Positions 1 to 11,513 are shown, counted from the first letter of the stretch. The stretch: DNA of 64,000 nucleotides from Pseudomonas tolaasii NCPPB 2192 (GCF_002813445.1 NZ_PHHD01000001.1:868001-932000), one strand, 5' to 3'. Notes: generated from the letters alone by a model not told the origin. Numbers and translations: made by a program.

Positions 1-11
1 CATAGCTCGGG

Positions 12-17
12 TATAAT
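12..17 (+). promoter_or_regulatory. -10 element upstream of rpoD
   Basis: A perfect sigma-70 -10 hexamer (TATAAT) lies 47 bases before the rpoD start. Its -35 partner would fall outside the window, so the promoter is only half visible. A ribosome binding site (GATAGGG, 54-60) follows close to the ATG. Confidence 0.55.
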
Positions 18-64
18 CCTCGGCTTGTTTTTTGCCCGCCAAGACCTTCAGTGGATAGGGTGTT

Positions 65-1915
<1,851 letters not shown>

Positions 1916-1921
1916 TACCAG

Positions 1922-1948
1922 AACCCCCGGCCCAGGCCGGGGGTTTTG
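1922..1948 (+). terminator. Rho-independent terminator of rpoD
   Basis: A 9-bp perfect GC stem (CCCCCGGCC with GGCCGGGGG, 1924-1943) is followed by TTTTGTTTT. It starts 7 bases after the rpoD stop codon. Confidence 0.9.
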
Positions 1949-2036
1949 TTTTGCCAAGATAAAATCCCGCGCAACACCCCTCCCCCGCAATGCCCGTCTA
2001 CACTCGAAACATTCCCCGTGCCATAACGAGACCGTT

Positions 2037-5000
2037 ATGCCCAGACTGCCGACCGTGTTACTGCTGTCGCTGCTGACCTGGACCGCAACGGCTGGCGCGT
2101 TGACTCTTACTGATGATGAGCGTGGCTGGCTGGCGGACCATCAGGAGCTGCGCCTGGGGGTGGACGCTTCCTGGCCGCCCTTTGAATACCGTGATGAAAA
2201 TGGCCGATATCAAGGCCTGGCCGCTGATTACGTGCGCCTGATCCAGGATCGCCTGGGTGTGCGGATCAAGCTGATCGAGCCGGCCAACTGGACCGCCGTG
2301 CTTGAGCAGGCGAAAAACAACCAGCTCGACTTGCTGCCCGGCATCATGTCCACGCCGGAACGCCAGAATTATCTGGGCTTCACACGCCCTTATCTCGACT
2401 TTCCCATCGTCATCCTCGCCCATGAGGGCGGCGCGAAACCGCGCAACCTCAAGGACCTGTACGGACTCAAGATCGCCGTGGTGGAAAACTACGCACCCCA
2501 CGAATTGCTGCGCACCCACCACCCCGACCTGAACCTGGTGGCAATGCCCAATGTCAGCTCGACCCTGCAAGCCCTGGCCACCGACGAAGTGGACGCCGTA
2601 GTCGGCGACCTCGCCTCCAGCGTCTGGAGCCTGCGCCAACTTAAACTCGACGGTTTGTACGTCAGCGGCGAAACGCCCTACCGCTATCAGCTGGCGATGG
2701 GCGTGCCGCGGGATGAAAAAATGCTGGTGGGCATTCTGGACAAGGTGCTCGCCGACCTCAGCTCGGATGAAACCGACGCCATCCAGCAACACTGGGTCGG
2801 CAGCTTCACCGACCACCGCACCATCTGGGCCGACCTGCTGATGTACGGCCTGCCGGCGGTGCTGTTACTGAGCACCGTGCTGGCCATCGTAATTCGGATC
2901 AATCGTCGGCTCAGCTCGGAAATTTCTCGCCGCGTCGCCCTTGAACAAGAACTGCGCAGCAGCGAGTACCACTATCGCGGCCTCGTGGAGAGCCTGTCCG
3001 CCATCGCCTGGGAAGCCAGCGTTACGGATTTCACCTACAGCTACGTGTCACCGCACGCCGAAGACTTGCTGGGCTACCCCCGCGCCCATTGGCTGATCCC
3101 GGGCTTCTGGCGCAACATCATCCACCCTGCCGACCTGACCCGCGCCGAGGCTTATTGCTACCGGGAAACCCGCGCCAATCGCGACTACAGCCTTGATTAC
3201 CGGGTGATCACCGCCGATGGCCGCTGTTTATGGGTGCGCGATATCGTCAGCCTGATCGAGCATGGCCATGAGCCGGTGCTGCGCGGCTTGATGATCGACA
3301 TCAGTGAAGCCAAACGCACCGAAGAAGCCCTGCAATTGTCCGAGCAAAAATTCGCCTCGGTATTCCAGCAGTGCCCGGACATTCTGGTCATCGCACGAAT
3401 GTCAGACGGCTGCCTGCTGGAGGTCAACAAGGCGTTTGAAGACCAGATCGGCCTGACCGCCGGGGAGGTCATCGGCAAAACGGCTACCGAACTGAATATC
3501 TGGGGCATTCAAGGCGTCGGCCCCGACCTGCTGCAGCGGGTGCAGACCACCAGCATTCGCAACCTGGAGATGCCGTTCCTGCGCAGCAATGGCCAAGCCT
3601 TTACCGGCCTGATTTCGGCCGAGCCGTTCCAACTCGACACCACTGAAGCCTTGGTCGTGGTGGTGCGTGATATCACCCAGCTCAAGGAAACCCAACAACG
3701 CCTGCAAACCTCCGAAGAAAAATTCGCCAAGGCGTTCCACGCATCGCCGGACGGCCTGTTGCTCAGTCGTCAGCGCGATGGACTGTTGATTGAAGTAAAC
3801 GAAGGTTTCAGCCGCCTGACTGGCTTCACCAGCGCGACATCGTTGGACCAATCGACATTGGACCTGGGCATCTGGGTCGATCTCAACGAACGCAAACACA
3901 TGCTGGAATTGATGCATCGCGATGGCTTCGTCCAGGATTTCGTCTGCCACATCCGACGCGCCGACAACCAGATTCGCCTGTGCGAACTGTCCAGCCGCCC
4001 GCTGCCCATTGGCGATGACGACTGCATGTTGACCATCGCCCGGGACATTACCGAGCGCCAATTCATGCAGGAAAAACTGCAACAGGCCGCCACGGTATTC
4101 GAGAGCACCGCCGAAGGCGTGCTGATCACCGACACCCGGCAGAACATCAGCGCCGTTAACCGCGCCTTCAGTGAAATCACCGGTTACAGCGAAGCCGAAG
4201 CTCTCGGCCAGACGCCGCGCCTGCTCGCCTCCGGCCTGCACGACAGCGCGTTTTACGCGGCGATGTGGCATCAGTTGACGGCGCACGGCCACTGGCAAGG
4301 CGAGATATCCAATCGTCGCAAAAACGGCGAGCTGTACCCCAGCTGGCTGACCATCAGCGCCGTGCGTAACCGCGAACAACTGATTACCCACTTTGTGGCG
4401 GTATTTGCCGACATTTCCAGCCTCAAACTGGCCCAGGCTCGTCTGGATTATCAGGCCCACCACGACCCGCTTACCGGCCTGCCCAACCGCACACTGTTCG
4501 AGAGCCGGTTGCAGGCGGCGCTCAATGGCCAGCAGGAAAGCGGCAAACAGGGCGCGGTGCTGTTTCTCGACCTGGACCGCTTCAAACATATCAACGACAG
4601 CCTCGGCCACCCCGTTGGCGACCTGTTGCTCAAAGACATCGCCGTGCGCCTCAAGGAGCAATTGCGTGACGTCGACACCGTAGCGCGCTTGGGCGGCGAC
4701 GAATTCATCATCCTGCTGCCCGGCCTGCAACACGCCAACGACGCCCAGCACCTGGCCAATAAGCTGCTCGCCTGCTTCACCCCACCTTTCCAGGCCGGCG
4801 AACACGAGTTCTTTATCAGCGCCAGCATCGGCACCAGCCTTTATCCCCAGGACGGCACCGACGTCGCCACCCTGGTCAAAAACGCCGACGCCGCCATGTA
4901 CCGCTCCAAAGCCAAGGGCCGCAACCGCGTCGAAAGCTACACCCGCGACCTCACCGCCCAGGCCAACGAGCGTGTGGCCCTGGAACACGAACTGCGCCGC

Positions 5001-5780
5001 GCCATAGAGCGTGATGAACTGAGCCTCTATTACCAGCCCAAGCGCAGCCTGGCGACTCAGGAACTGATCGGCGCCGAAGCCTTGATCCGCTGGCACCACC
5101 CAACCTTCGGCGAGGTGCCGCCCGAGCACTTCATTGCCCTGGCTGAAGAAAACGGCATGATCCTGCAGATCGGCGACTGGGTGCTGGAACAGGCCTGCCA
5201 GCAAATGCACGCCTGGAAAGAGGCCTTCGAAGACTTCGGCCCGCTGTCGGTGAACCTCGCCGGCGCGCAATTGCGCCACCCCAACCTGCTCGCACGCATC
5301 AAACAGCTACTGCGCGATTACGCACTCGAACCTGGCCGTCTGCAGCTGGAAATCACCGAAAACTTCATCATGAGCCAGGCCGAAGAAGCGCTTGAAGTGC
5401 TGCACCAGCTCAAACGCCTGGGCGTACAGCTGGCGATCGACGACTTCGGCACCGGCTATTCATCCCTCAGCTACCTCAAACGCCTGCCGCTGGACTTCCT
5501 GAAAATCGACCAGTCCTTCGTACGCGGCCTGCCCGACGACCCCCACGACGCCGCCATCGTGCGCGCCATCATCGCCCTGGGCCACAGCATGCAATTCACC
5601 ATCATCGCCGAAGGCGTGGAAAACCCCGCGCAGCAAGCCTTCCTCGCCGAAGAAGGCTGCGAACAGATGCAAGGCTACATCGTCAGCCTGCCCCTGCCGC
5701 CGGAGCTTTTCGCCGAGGCTTTTCTTCGTATGAGGGTTTCAGACTTTTCGGATGGCATAGCGGGAGAACCATCGTTATAA
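2037..5780 (+). CDS. rmcA: RmcA-like membrane c-di-GMP protein (SBP3-PASx4-GGDEF-EAL)
   Basis: Signalling protein of 1247 residues that makes and/or degrades cyclic di-GMP at the inner membrane. Domains in order: signal peptide (about 1-21), periplasmic amino-acid-type binding domain SBP_bac_3 (about 37-255), one membrane helix (about 264-286), four PAS modules (about 310-800), GGDEF domain with intact GGDEF near residue 886, and EAL domain with EAL near 1014 plus DDFGTGYSSL. Both catalytic motifs look intact; the EAL half looks competent for phosphodiesterase activity. Architecture, length and position next to rpoD match P. aeruginosa PA0575/RmcA, a redox-responsive c-di-GMP regulator of biofilm. 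The orthology is inferred from this, not tested. The reading frame ends inside the promoter of the following tRNA. Confidence 0.9.
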   Translation: MPRLPTVLLLSLLTWTATAGALTLTDDERGWLADHQELRLGVDASWPPFEYRDENGRYQGLAADYVRLIQDRLGVRIKLIEPANWTAVLEQAKNNQLDLLPGIMSTPERQNYLGFTRPYLDFPIVILAHEGGAKPRNLKDLYGLKIAVVENYAPHELLRTHHPDLNLVAMPNVSSTLQALATDEVDAVVGDLASSVWSLRQLKLDGLYVSGETPYRYQLAMGVPRDEKMLVGILDKVLADLSSDETDAIQQHWVGSFTDHRTIWADLLMYGLPAVLLLSTVLAIVIRINRRLSSEISRRVALEQELRSSEYHYRGLVESLSAIAWEASVTDFTYSYVSPHAEDLLGYPRAHWLIPGFWRNIIHPADLTRAEAYCYRETRANRDYSLDYRVITADGRCLWVRDIVSLIEHGHEPVLRGLMIDISEAKRTEEALQLSEQKFASVFQQCPDILVIARMSDGCLLEVNKAFEDQIGLTAGEVIGKTATELNIWGIQGVGPDLLQRVQTTSIRNLEMPFLRSNGQAFTGLISAEPFQLDTTEALVVVVRDITQLKETQQRLQTSEEKFAKAFHASPDGLLLSRQRDGLLIEVNEGFSRLTGFTSATSLDQSTLDLGIWVDLNERKHMLELMHRDGFVQDFVCHIRRADNQIRLCELSSRPLPIGDDDCMLTIARDITERQFMQEKLQQAATVFESTAEGVLITDTRQNISAVNRAFSEITGYSEAEALGQTPRLLASGLHDSAFYAAMWHQLTAHGHWQGEISNRRKNGELYPSWLTISAVRNREQLITHFVAVFADISSLKLAQARLDYQAHHDPLTGLPNRTLFESRLQAALNGQQESGKQGAVLFLDLDRFKHINDSLGHPVGDLLLKDIAVRLKEQLRDVDTVARLGGDEFIILLPGLQHANDAQHLANKLLACFTPPFQAGEHEFFISASIGTSLYPQDGTDVATLVKNADAAMYRSKAKGRNRVESYTRDLTAQANERVALEHELRRAIERDELSLYYQPKRSLATQELIGAEALIRWHHPTFGEVPPEHFIALAEENGMILQIGDWVLEQACQQMHAWKEAFEDFGPLSVNLAGAQLRHPNLLARIKQLLRDYALEPGRLQLEITENFIMSQAEEALEVLHQLKRLGVQLAIDDFGTGYSSLSYLKRLPLDFLKIDQSFVRGLPDDPHDAAIVRAIIALGHSMQFTIIAEGVENPAQQAFLAEEGCEQMQGYIVSLPLPPELFAEAFLRMRVSDFSDGIAGEPSL

Positions 5781-5781
5781 T
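5776..5781 (+). promoter_or_regulatory. -10 element of the tRNA gene, overlapping the rmcA stop
   Basis: A TATAAT hexamer sits 15 bases before the tRNA 5' end, so the rmcA stop codon (TAA, 5778-5780) lies inside the tRNA promoter. No convincing -35 was found 17 bases upstream (TGGCAT, 5753-5758). Confidence 0.5.
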
Positions 5782-5796
5782 CCGCGACCTGTTACA

Positions 5797-5873
5797 GGGC
5801 CTATAGCTCAGTTGGTCAGAGCAGAGGACTCATAATCCTTTGGTCCACGGTTCAAGTCCGTGTGGGCCCACCA
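5797..5873 (+). tRNA. tRNA-Ile2 (CAT anticodon, probably lysidine-modified)
   Basis: A 77-nt cloverleaf with encoded CCA. The acceptor stem is GGGCCTA / TGGGCCC, the D-arm GCTC...GAGC, the anticodon stem GAGGA/TCCTT with loop CTCATAA (anticodon CAT, 5831-5833), and the T-arm CACGG-TTCAAGT-CCGTG. A CAT anticodon could mean Met, but the acceptor pairs C4-G69 and C5-G68 and the TTTGGTC variable region resemble the minor isoleucine tRNA. In that tRNA, TilS converts C34 to lysidine so that it reads AUA. The conserved elongator Met tRNA of gammaproteobacteria has a different body (GGCTACG acceptor). Older annotation may call this tRNA-Met. Confidence 0.9.
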
Positions 5874-5878
5874 ACTCC

Positions 5879-5903
5879 AAAGCCGCGCATTGCGCGGCTT
5901 TTG
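5879..5903 (+). terminator. Terminator after the tRNA
   Basis: Stem AGCCGCGCA / TGCGCGGCT followed by TTTTG, six bases after the CCA end. Confidence 0.85.
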
Positions 5904-6005
5904 TCTGTCTGGCATAGCGATTTTTGTTGAACCCCTGCCGAATAAATCGACAAAAGTGTCCATAAAACGTCCACACTCTTGCCGTCCCCTTCATTGGAAT
6001 TAATC

Positions 6006-6452
6006 TTGCCCACCCTCGATGAAATCGACCGCCAACTGATCGCCGCCCTGCAGATCAACGCACGTGAAAGCGTGGCCATGCTGGCCCGGCAGTTGGGTAT
6101 TGCGCGTACCACGGTTACTTCGCGGCTGGCGCGCCTGGAAAAAACCGGCGTGATCACCGGTTACGGCGTGCGCCTTGGCCAACGGGTTGTCGATGGTGGT
6201 TTGCAGGCCTATGTGGGCATTACCGTGCAACCACGTTCGGGCAAGGACGTGTTGCGCAAGCTCAGCGCCATGGCGCAAGTCCAGCAGCTGTGCGCGGTGA
6301 GCGGCGAGTTCGATTACGTGGCATGGCTGCGCACCGATTCGCCGGAACAGCTTGACCAACTGCTGGACCAGATCGGCAGCGTCGACGGTGTGGAGAAAAC
6401 CACCACCTCGATCATCCTCAGTAACAAATTGGATCGAGGCCAGCCAATCTGA
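6006..6452 (+). CDS. Lrp/AsnC family transcriptional regulator
   Basis: Feast/famine regulator of 148 residues. An N-terminal winged helix-turn-helix (about 1-60, LDEIDRQLIAAL...RTTVTSRLARLEKTGVI) is followed by a RAM/ACT-like ligand and oligomerisation domain (about 65-145). No ATG is available. The frame is open from a TTG at 5979, but the TTG at 6006 gives the usual family N-terminus and has GGAA six bases upstream, so it is preferred. The gene lies directly upstream of davBA in the same orientation, 146 bp away. A Lrp-type regulator occupies the same place in P. putida, which makes lysine-responsive control of davBA plausible; this is inference. Confidence 0.9.
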   Translation: MPTLDEIDRQLIAALQINARESVAMLARQLGIARTTVTSRLARLEKTGVITGYGVRLGQRVVDGGLQAYVGITVQPRSGKDVLRKLSAMAQVQQLCAVSGEFDYVAWLRTDSPEQLDQLLDQIGSVDGVEKTTTSIILSNKLDRGQPI

Positions 6453-6598
6453 CCACTCGGCTCGTCACTTTGACTGAAAACAATCCAATCCGACGACACA
6501 TTGCGTCTTATTAACGAGCGCAACGCTCCCTAAACTGGCTGCCATCTTTTCCTATACTCAACGGGCCCCATCCCGCCGAGTCGTCAGTAAGGTCAGCC

Positions 6599-8302
6599 AT
6601 GAGCATTCCGTCCAGCACCATCAGCAAGACCAATCGCCACCCGGCAGACGGTAAAAAACCCATCACCATTTTCGGCCCGGACTTTCCGTTTGCCTTTGAT
6701 GACTGGATCGAGCACCCGGCTGGCCTGGGCAGTATTCCCGCCGCCAACCATGGCGCCGAAGTGGCGATTGTCGGCGCAGGTATCGCGGGCCTTGTCGCCG
6801 CGTATGAGCTGATGAAGCTCGGCCTCAAGCCTGTGGTGTATGAAGCCTCGAAGATGGGCGGCCGCCTGCGCTCCCAGGCGTTTGAAGGTGCCGAGGGCAT
6901 CATCGCCGAGCTGGGCGGGATGCGTTTTCCGGTGTCGTCCACCGCGTTCTATCACTACGTGGACAAGCTGGGCCTTGAGACCAAACCGTTCCCCAACCCG
7001 CTGACCCCGGCTTCCGGCAGCACGGTGATCGACCTCGAAGGCCAGACTCACTACGCACAAAAACTTTCGGATTTGCCGGTATTGTTCCAGGAAGTGGCTG
7101 ACGCCTGGGCCGACGCGCTTGAGGCGGGCTCGCAGTTCGGTGATATCCAGCAGGCCATCCGCGACCGCGACGTGCCGCGCCTGAAGGAGCTGTGGAACAA
7201 GCTGGTGCCGCTGTGGGATGACCGCACGTTCTACGATTTTGTTGCCACTTCCAAGGCCTTCGCCAAGCTGTCATTCCTGCACCGCGAAGTGTTCGGCCAG
7301 GTGGGTTTCGGCACCGGCGGCTGGGACTCGGACTTCCCCAATTCGATGCTGGAAATCTTCCGTGTGGTGATGACCAACTGCGACGATCACCAGCACCTGG
7401 TGGTCGGCGGCGTGGCCCAAGTGCCCATGGGCATCTGGCGCCATGTGCCGGAGCGTTGCGCCCACTGGCCGGCCGGCACCAGCCTCAGCTCGCTGCATCG
7501 CGGTGCGCCACGGGCGGGTGTGAAACGTATTGCGCACGCCCCCGGTGGCCGTTTCGCGGTAACCGACAACTACGGCGACACCCGCGAATACACCGCCGTG
7601 CTGACCACCTGCCAAAGCTGGCTGCTGACCACCCAGATCGAATGCGATGAAACCCTGTTCTCGCAAAAGATGTGGATGGCGCTGGACCGCACGCGCTACA
7701 TGCAATCGTCGAAAACCTTCGTGATGGTCGACCGCCCATTCTGGAAAGACAAAGACCCGGAAACCGGCCGCGACCTGATGAGCATGACCCTCACCGACCG
7801 CCTGACCCGCGGCACCTACCTGTTCGACAACGGCGACGACAAGCCGGGCGTGATTTGCCTGTCGTACTCGTGGATGAGCGACGCGCTGAAAATGCTGCCG
7901 CAGCCTATCGACAAGCGCGTAAAGCTCGCCCTGGACGCGCTGAAAAAGATCTACCCGAAAGTTGATATCAAGGCGCGCATCATCGGCGACCCGATCACCG
8001 TGTCGTGGGAAGCCGACCCGCATTTCCTCGGTGCCTTCAAAGGCGCGTTGCCTGGCCACTATCGCTACAACCAGCGCATGTACGCGCACTTCATGCAGAA
8101 AGACATGCCTGCCGAGCAGCGCGGCATTTTCATCGCCGGTGACGACGTGTCCTGGACCCCGGCGTGGGTGGAGGGCGCGGTGCAAACTTCGCTGAACGCG
8201 GTGTGGGGCATCATGAACCACTTCGGTGGCAGCACTCACCCGGAAAACCCCGGCCCGGGCGATGTATTCGACGAAATCGGGCCGATCGCCCTGGCCGATT
8301 AA
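6599..8302 (+). CDS. davB: L-lysine 2-monooxygenase (FAD amine oxidase family)
   Basis: Cytoplasmic flavoprotein that oxidatively decarboxylates L-lysine to 5-aminovaleramide, the first step of the aminovalerate pathway. It has 567 residues, close to the approximately 560 of P. putida DavB. A Rossmann FAD motif GAGIAG lies at residues 59-64, followed by a Gly-Gly-Arg flavin contact (MGGRLRS) and the C-terminal FAD segment (IAGDDVSWTPAWVEGAVQTS). The tryptophan 2-monooxygenase IaaM is a relative, but pairing with the downstream amidase favours lysine. AAGG lies about 7 bases before the ATG. A possible -10 (TATACT, 6553-6558) lies upstream. Its stop sits 10 bases before davA, so the two are cotranscribed. 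Confidence 0.9.
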   Translation: MSIPSSTISKTNRHPADGKKPITIFGPDFPFAFDDWIEHPAGLGSIPAANHGAEVAIVGAGIAGLVAAYELMKLGLKPVVYEASKMGGRLRSQAFEGAEGIIAELGGMRFPVSSTAFYHYVDKLGLETKPFPNPLTPASGSTVIDLEGQTHYAQKLSDLPVLFQEVADAWADALEAGSQFGDIQQAIRDRDVPRLKELWNKLVPLWDDRTFYDFVATSKAFAKLSFLHREVFGQVGFGTGGWDSDFPNSMLEIFRVVMTNCDDHQHLVVGGVAQVPMGIWRHVPERCAHWPAGTSLSSLHRGAPRAGVKRIAHAPGGRFAVTDNYGDTREYTAVLTTCQSWLLTTQIECDETLFSQKMWMALDRTRYMQSSKTFVMVDRPFWKDKDPETGRDLMSMTLTDRLTRGTYLFDNGDDKPGVICLSYSWMSDALKMLPQPIDKRVKLALDALKKIYPKVDIKARIIGDPITVSWEADPHFLGAFKGALPGHYRYNQRMYAHFMQKDMPAEQRGIFIAGDDVSWTPAWVEGAVQTSLNAVWGIMNHFGGSTHPENPGPGDVFDEIGPIALAD

Positions 8303-8312
8303 GGAGCTGAAC

Positions 8313-9107
8313 ATGCGCGTCGCCCTCTACCAATGCCCGCCGCTGCCGCTGGATGTAGCGGGCAACCTCGCGCGCCTGCACGCACTGGCGCACGAGGCGT
8401 CCGGCGCCGATGTGCTGGTGCTGCCGGAGATGTTTCTCACCGGCTACAACATCGGCGCGGAAGCGGTCGGCGCCCTGGCTGAAGCGCCGGACGGGCCATC
8501 GGCGCAGGTGATCGCCGACCTCGCAAAAAGCACCGGGCTGGCAATTGTGTACGGCTACCCGGAACGGGCCGAGGACGGGCAGATTTATAACGCCGTGCAG
8601 TTGATCGACGCCCACGGCCAGCGGCGGTGCAATTACCGCAAGACTCACTTGTTCGGCGACCTGGACCACTCCATGTTCAGCGCCGGGGAAGACGATTTCC
8701 CGCTGGTGGAACTCAATGGCTGGAAGCTGGGTTTCCTGATCTGCTACGACCTGGAGTTTCCGGAAAACACCCGGCGTTTAGCCTTGGCGGGCGCCGACGT
8801 GATCCTGGTGCCCACCGCGAATATGGTGCCGTTCGACTTCGTTGCCGACGTCACCGTGCGGGCGCGAGCGTTTGAAAACCAGTGTTTCGTGGCCTACGCC
8901 AACTACTGCGGGCATGAAGGCGAGATTCAGTATTGCGGGCAAAGCAGCATTGCCGCGCCAAATGGTCAGTGCATCGCCCAGGCAGGTCTGGATGAGGCGT
9001 TGATTGTTGGCGAACTGGACCGCCAATCGATCCTTGATGCCCGCGCGGCGAATCACTACCTGCAAGACCGCCGACCGGAGCTCTACGGCACGCTGCATAA
9101 ACCCTGA
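8313..9107 (+). CDS. davA: 5-aminopentanamidase (nitrilase superfamily)
   Basis: Hydrolyses 5-aminovaleramide from DavB to 5-aminovalerate and ammonia. It has 264 residues, the length of P. putida DavA. The carbon-nitrogen hydrolase triad is visible: Glu39 (LPEMFLTGYN), Lys110 (YRKTHLF) and Cys144 (FLICYDLEFP). The ATG at 8313 is chosen over longer in-frame starts because AAGGAG (8301-8306) precedes it and the upstream extension would overlap davB. The next genes for 5-aminovalerate breakdown (davT, davD) are not in the window. Confidence 0.93.
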   Translation: MRVALYQCPPLPLDVAGNLARLHALAHEASGADVLVLPEMFLTGYNIGAEAVGALAEAPDGPSAQVIADLAKSTGLAIVYGYPERAEDGQIYNAVQLIDAHGQRRCNYRKTHLFGDLDHSMFSAGEDDFPLVELNGWKLGFLICYDLEFPENTRRLALAGADVILVPTANMVPFDFVADVTVRARAFENQCFVAYANYCGHEGEIQYCGQSSIAAPNGQCIAQAGLDEALIVGELDRQSILDARAANHYLQDRRPELYGTLHKP

Positions 9108-9155
9108 CGCGACCGGTTTGTTAACATGGGCACCTTCACTGTTTCGGAAGTGCCC

Positions 9156-11513
9156 ATGCCTGCGACGGCCCACCCCCAACACCTTCACCTGACCCTGGCC
9201 AATGGCCTGCGGGTTTCCTTGCGCCATGCACCACGCTTGAGGCGTTGTGCCGCGATTTTACGGGTGCAGGCCGGCAGCCATGACGTGCCATTGGCGTGGC
9301 CGGGGTTGGCGCACTTCCTGGAACATCTGCTGTTTCTGGGCACTGAGCGTTTTCCCACAGGCGAAGGCTTGATGGCCTACGTGCAGCGTCACGGTGGGCA
9401 GGTCAATGCCAGCACCCGCGAGCGCGCTACGGACTATTTCTTTGAGTTGCCGGTGGCGAGTTTTACAGGTGGGCTGGAGCGTTTGGGCGACATGCTGGCC
9501 CATCCGCGCCTGGCGATCGATGACCAGTTGCGCGAGCGCGAGGTGCTGCATGCGGAGTTTGTCGCCTGGTCCCAGGATGCCGCGGCGCAGCAGCAGGTTG
9601 CACTGCTGGAAGGCTTGGCGGCGGATCATCCGTTGCGCGGCTTTCATGCGGGCAACCGAGACAGCCTGCCGGTTGAGCGTGAGACATTTCAACAAGCATT
9701 GCGGGAATTCCATACCCACTTCTATCAGAGCGGGCAAATGACCTTGAGCCTCGCCGGTCCGCATTCCCTGGCCGAACTGGAAGCACTGGCGCAGAGCTTC
9801 AGCGAGCAACTGACATCGGGACCGCTGCACCCTCAAACGTTTCCACCCGCCTTGATGCCCGACCCTATGCGCAGCTATCAGCACACTGCAGATGAACATT
9901 TGCATCATGTCATCGCCTGCAACGCACCACGCGAAGCCTTGGACTTTCTCTGCACCTGGCTCAACGCCTCGGCGCCCGGTGGTTTACTGGCCGAGCTGAA
10001 AGCCCAAGGGCTGGCTACCGCTCTGCAGGCGTCGGTGCTTTATCACTTCGCCGGACAAGCCGTGCTGGACGTCAATTTCACTCTCGGCTCTCAAGATGAT
10101 ACGGCGACACGCATTGAGGCACTTCTGCACGACTGGCTGAGCTTTTTCGCACACAGCGACTGGACTTCTCTGCGCGAAGAATTCGCGCTGCTATCCGCTC
10201 GCCAACAGCAAACCCAAGGCGCGCTGGCGTTGGCGCGAAATGACCGCGAAGATCTGTCTGAACAAGCTATCGCCAGCTTCAAGACCATGCTCGATTCATT
10301 GGGCTTGCCTGCGCCCCGACACACTTGGCAGCTCCCGCCGAACAACCCGTTCCTGCGTCCACCGGTAAAAGAAGAACGCGCCGGCCTGATTCGCGGCCAA
10401 ACCAGTGCGCACCGGGGCTTGCGCACCTTTGCGCAGGATCGTTCACGGGGGCGGCGGGAGACAGCGGCACTGACCTTCAGCCAGGCGTTGCCCCAGGACA
10501 GCGACGAAGGTGCGTTGTATCTGCACTGGCGCTTCGAGTCCGCCGTGCCCGCCGGGCTGGAAAACACCTTGCAGCCGTTGCGCGAAAATGCGCGGCAGGC
10601 AGGGCTCGACATCTCATTGGAAACCATCGGCCATGATTGGCGGGTGACACTGGTCGGTCTTCACGAACTGATGCCCGCCGTGCTGGAAGCCCTGGCCCAT
10701 CAACTGAGCCAGCCACTGGAAGCGCCACCGGCCACGACGCCGCTGATGGCTATTCGCGAACTGCTCAAGGCGCTGCCTGCTTGCTCGGTCGCAGCGGGCT
10801 CAGCAGTGCGTGAGGTGTCGTGGACGACCGCGCGCTGGCAAGGGATGGGGTTCGCTCTGCCTCGGGCATGTGAAGCGGCAGTCAAAACAGCCGCGGCGCG
10901 CCTGCCCGGGCAACCCGCAATCATCGAACACGCATTTGCGGCCATCGGCGGCCAGAACCTGTGGCACGAGGTGAACACCGAATCCAGTGAGGCGGCGGTG
11001 CTACTGTTCTGCCCGGCACCCACACAGTCCTTGGCCGACGAAGCGGCATGGCGCCTGCTCGGGCATCTGCTCCAGGGTCCGTTCTACCAGCGCCTGCGTG
11101 TTGAGCTGCAAATCGGCTACGCCGTTTTCAGTGGCATCCGACAGATCCAGGGCCAAACCGGGCTGCTGTTTGGCGTGCAATCCCCCAGCGTTTCCGTGGA
11201 AGGGATCGTTGATCATCTGCAGACCTTCCTGAAGCAACTGCCTGCGTTGATCGAAAACAGCACTGAATTGGGCAACGATTCACTGGCGCAGCAATTCGCC
11301 GCGCTGCCACTCGCGCAAGCCGCCGATCTGCTTTGGCACGCGCACCTTGCCGGCCATTCGTCGGGTTATCTGGATCAGCTTCAGCAGTTGATCCAAACCC
11401 GTACGCGTGAAGATTTATTGCTCGCCGCCGCCCAGCTCAACAACGCCACAGGCGGCTGGCGCTGCGTGGCGAACGGCCCGCGCATCTCGGACTTCTGGAA
11501 AACCGCAGGTTGA
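9156..11513 (+). CDS. pqqF: PqqF, M16 zinc metallopeptidase of PQQ biosynthesis
   Basis: Insulinase-like protease (785 residues) that helps excise the crosslinked Glu-Tyr from the PqqA precursor. The inverted zinc motif HFLEH lies about residues 55-60 and is followed by the M16 N-terminal domain; the remaining three domains are degenerate, as usual. An ATG at 9126 is in frame, but the start at 9156 (MPATAHPQ) has GGAAG six bases upstream and matches the family N-terminus. Placement upstream of pqqA is typical of fluorescent pseudomonads. No pqqM/pqqG peptidase gene follows pqqE here, so PqqF is the only PQQ peptidase visible. Confidence 0.93.
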   Translation: MPATAHPQHLHLTLANGLRVSLRHAPRLRRCAAILRVQAGSHDVPLAWPGLAHFLEHLLFLGTERFPTGEGLMAYVQRHGGQVNASTRERATDYFFELPVASFTGGLERLGDMLAHPRLAIDDQLREREVLHAEFVAWSQDAAAQQQVALLEGLAADHPLRGFHAGNRDSLPVERETFQQALREFHTHFYQSGQMTLSLAGPHSLAELEALAQSFSEQLTSGPLHPQTFPPALMPDPMRSYQHTADEHLHHVIACNAPREALDFLCTWLNASAPGGLLAELKAQGLATALQASVLYHFAGQAVLDVNFTLGSQDDTATRIEALLHDWLSFFAHSDWTSLREEFALLSARQQQTQGALALARNDREDLSEQAIASFKTMLDSLGLPAPRHTWQLPPNNPFLRPPVKEERAGLIRGQTSAHRGLRTFAQDRSRGRRETAALTFSQALPQDSDEGALYLHWRFESAVPAGLENTLQPLRENARQAGLDISLETIGHDWRVTLVGLHELMPAVLEALAHQLSQPLEAPPATTPLMAIRELLKALPACSVAAGSAVREVSWTTARWQGMGFALPRACEAAVKTAAARLPGQPAIIEHAFAAIGGQNLWHEVNTESSEAAVLLFCPAPTQSLADEAAWRLLGHLLQGPFYQRLRVELQIGYAVFSGIRQIQGQTGLLFGVQSPSVSVEGIVDHLQTFLKQLPALIENSTELGNDSLAQQFAALPLAQAADLLWHAHLAGHSSGYLDQLQQLIQTRTREDLLLAAAQLNNATGGWRCVANGPRISDFWKTAG

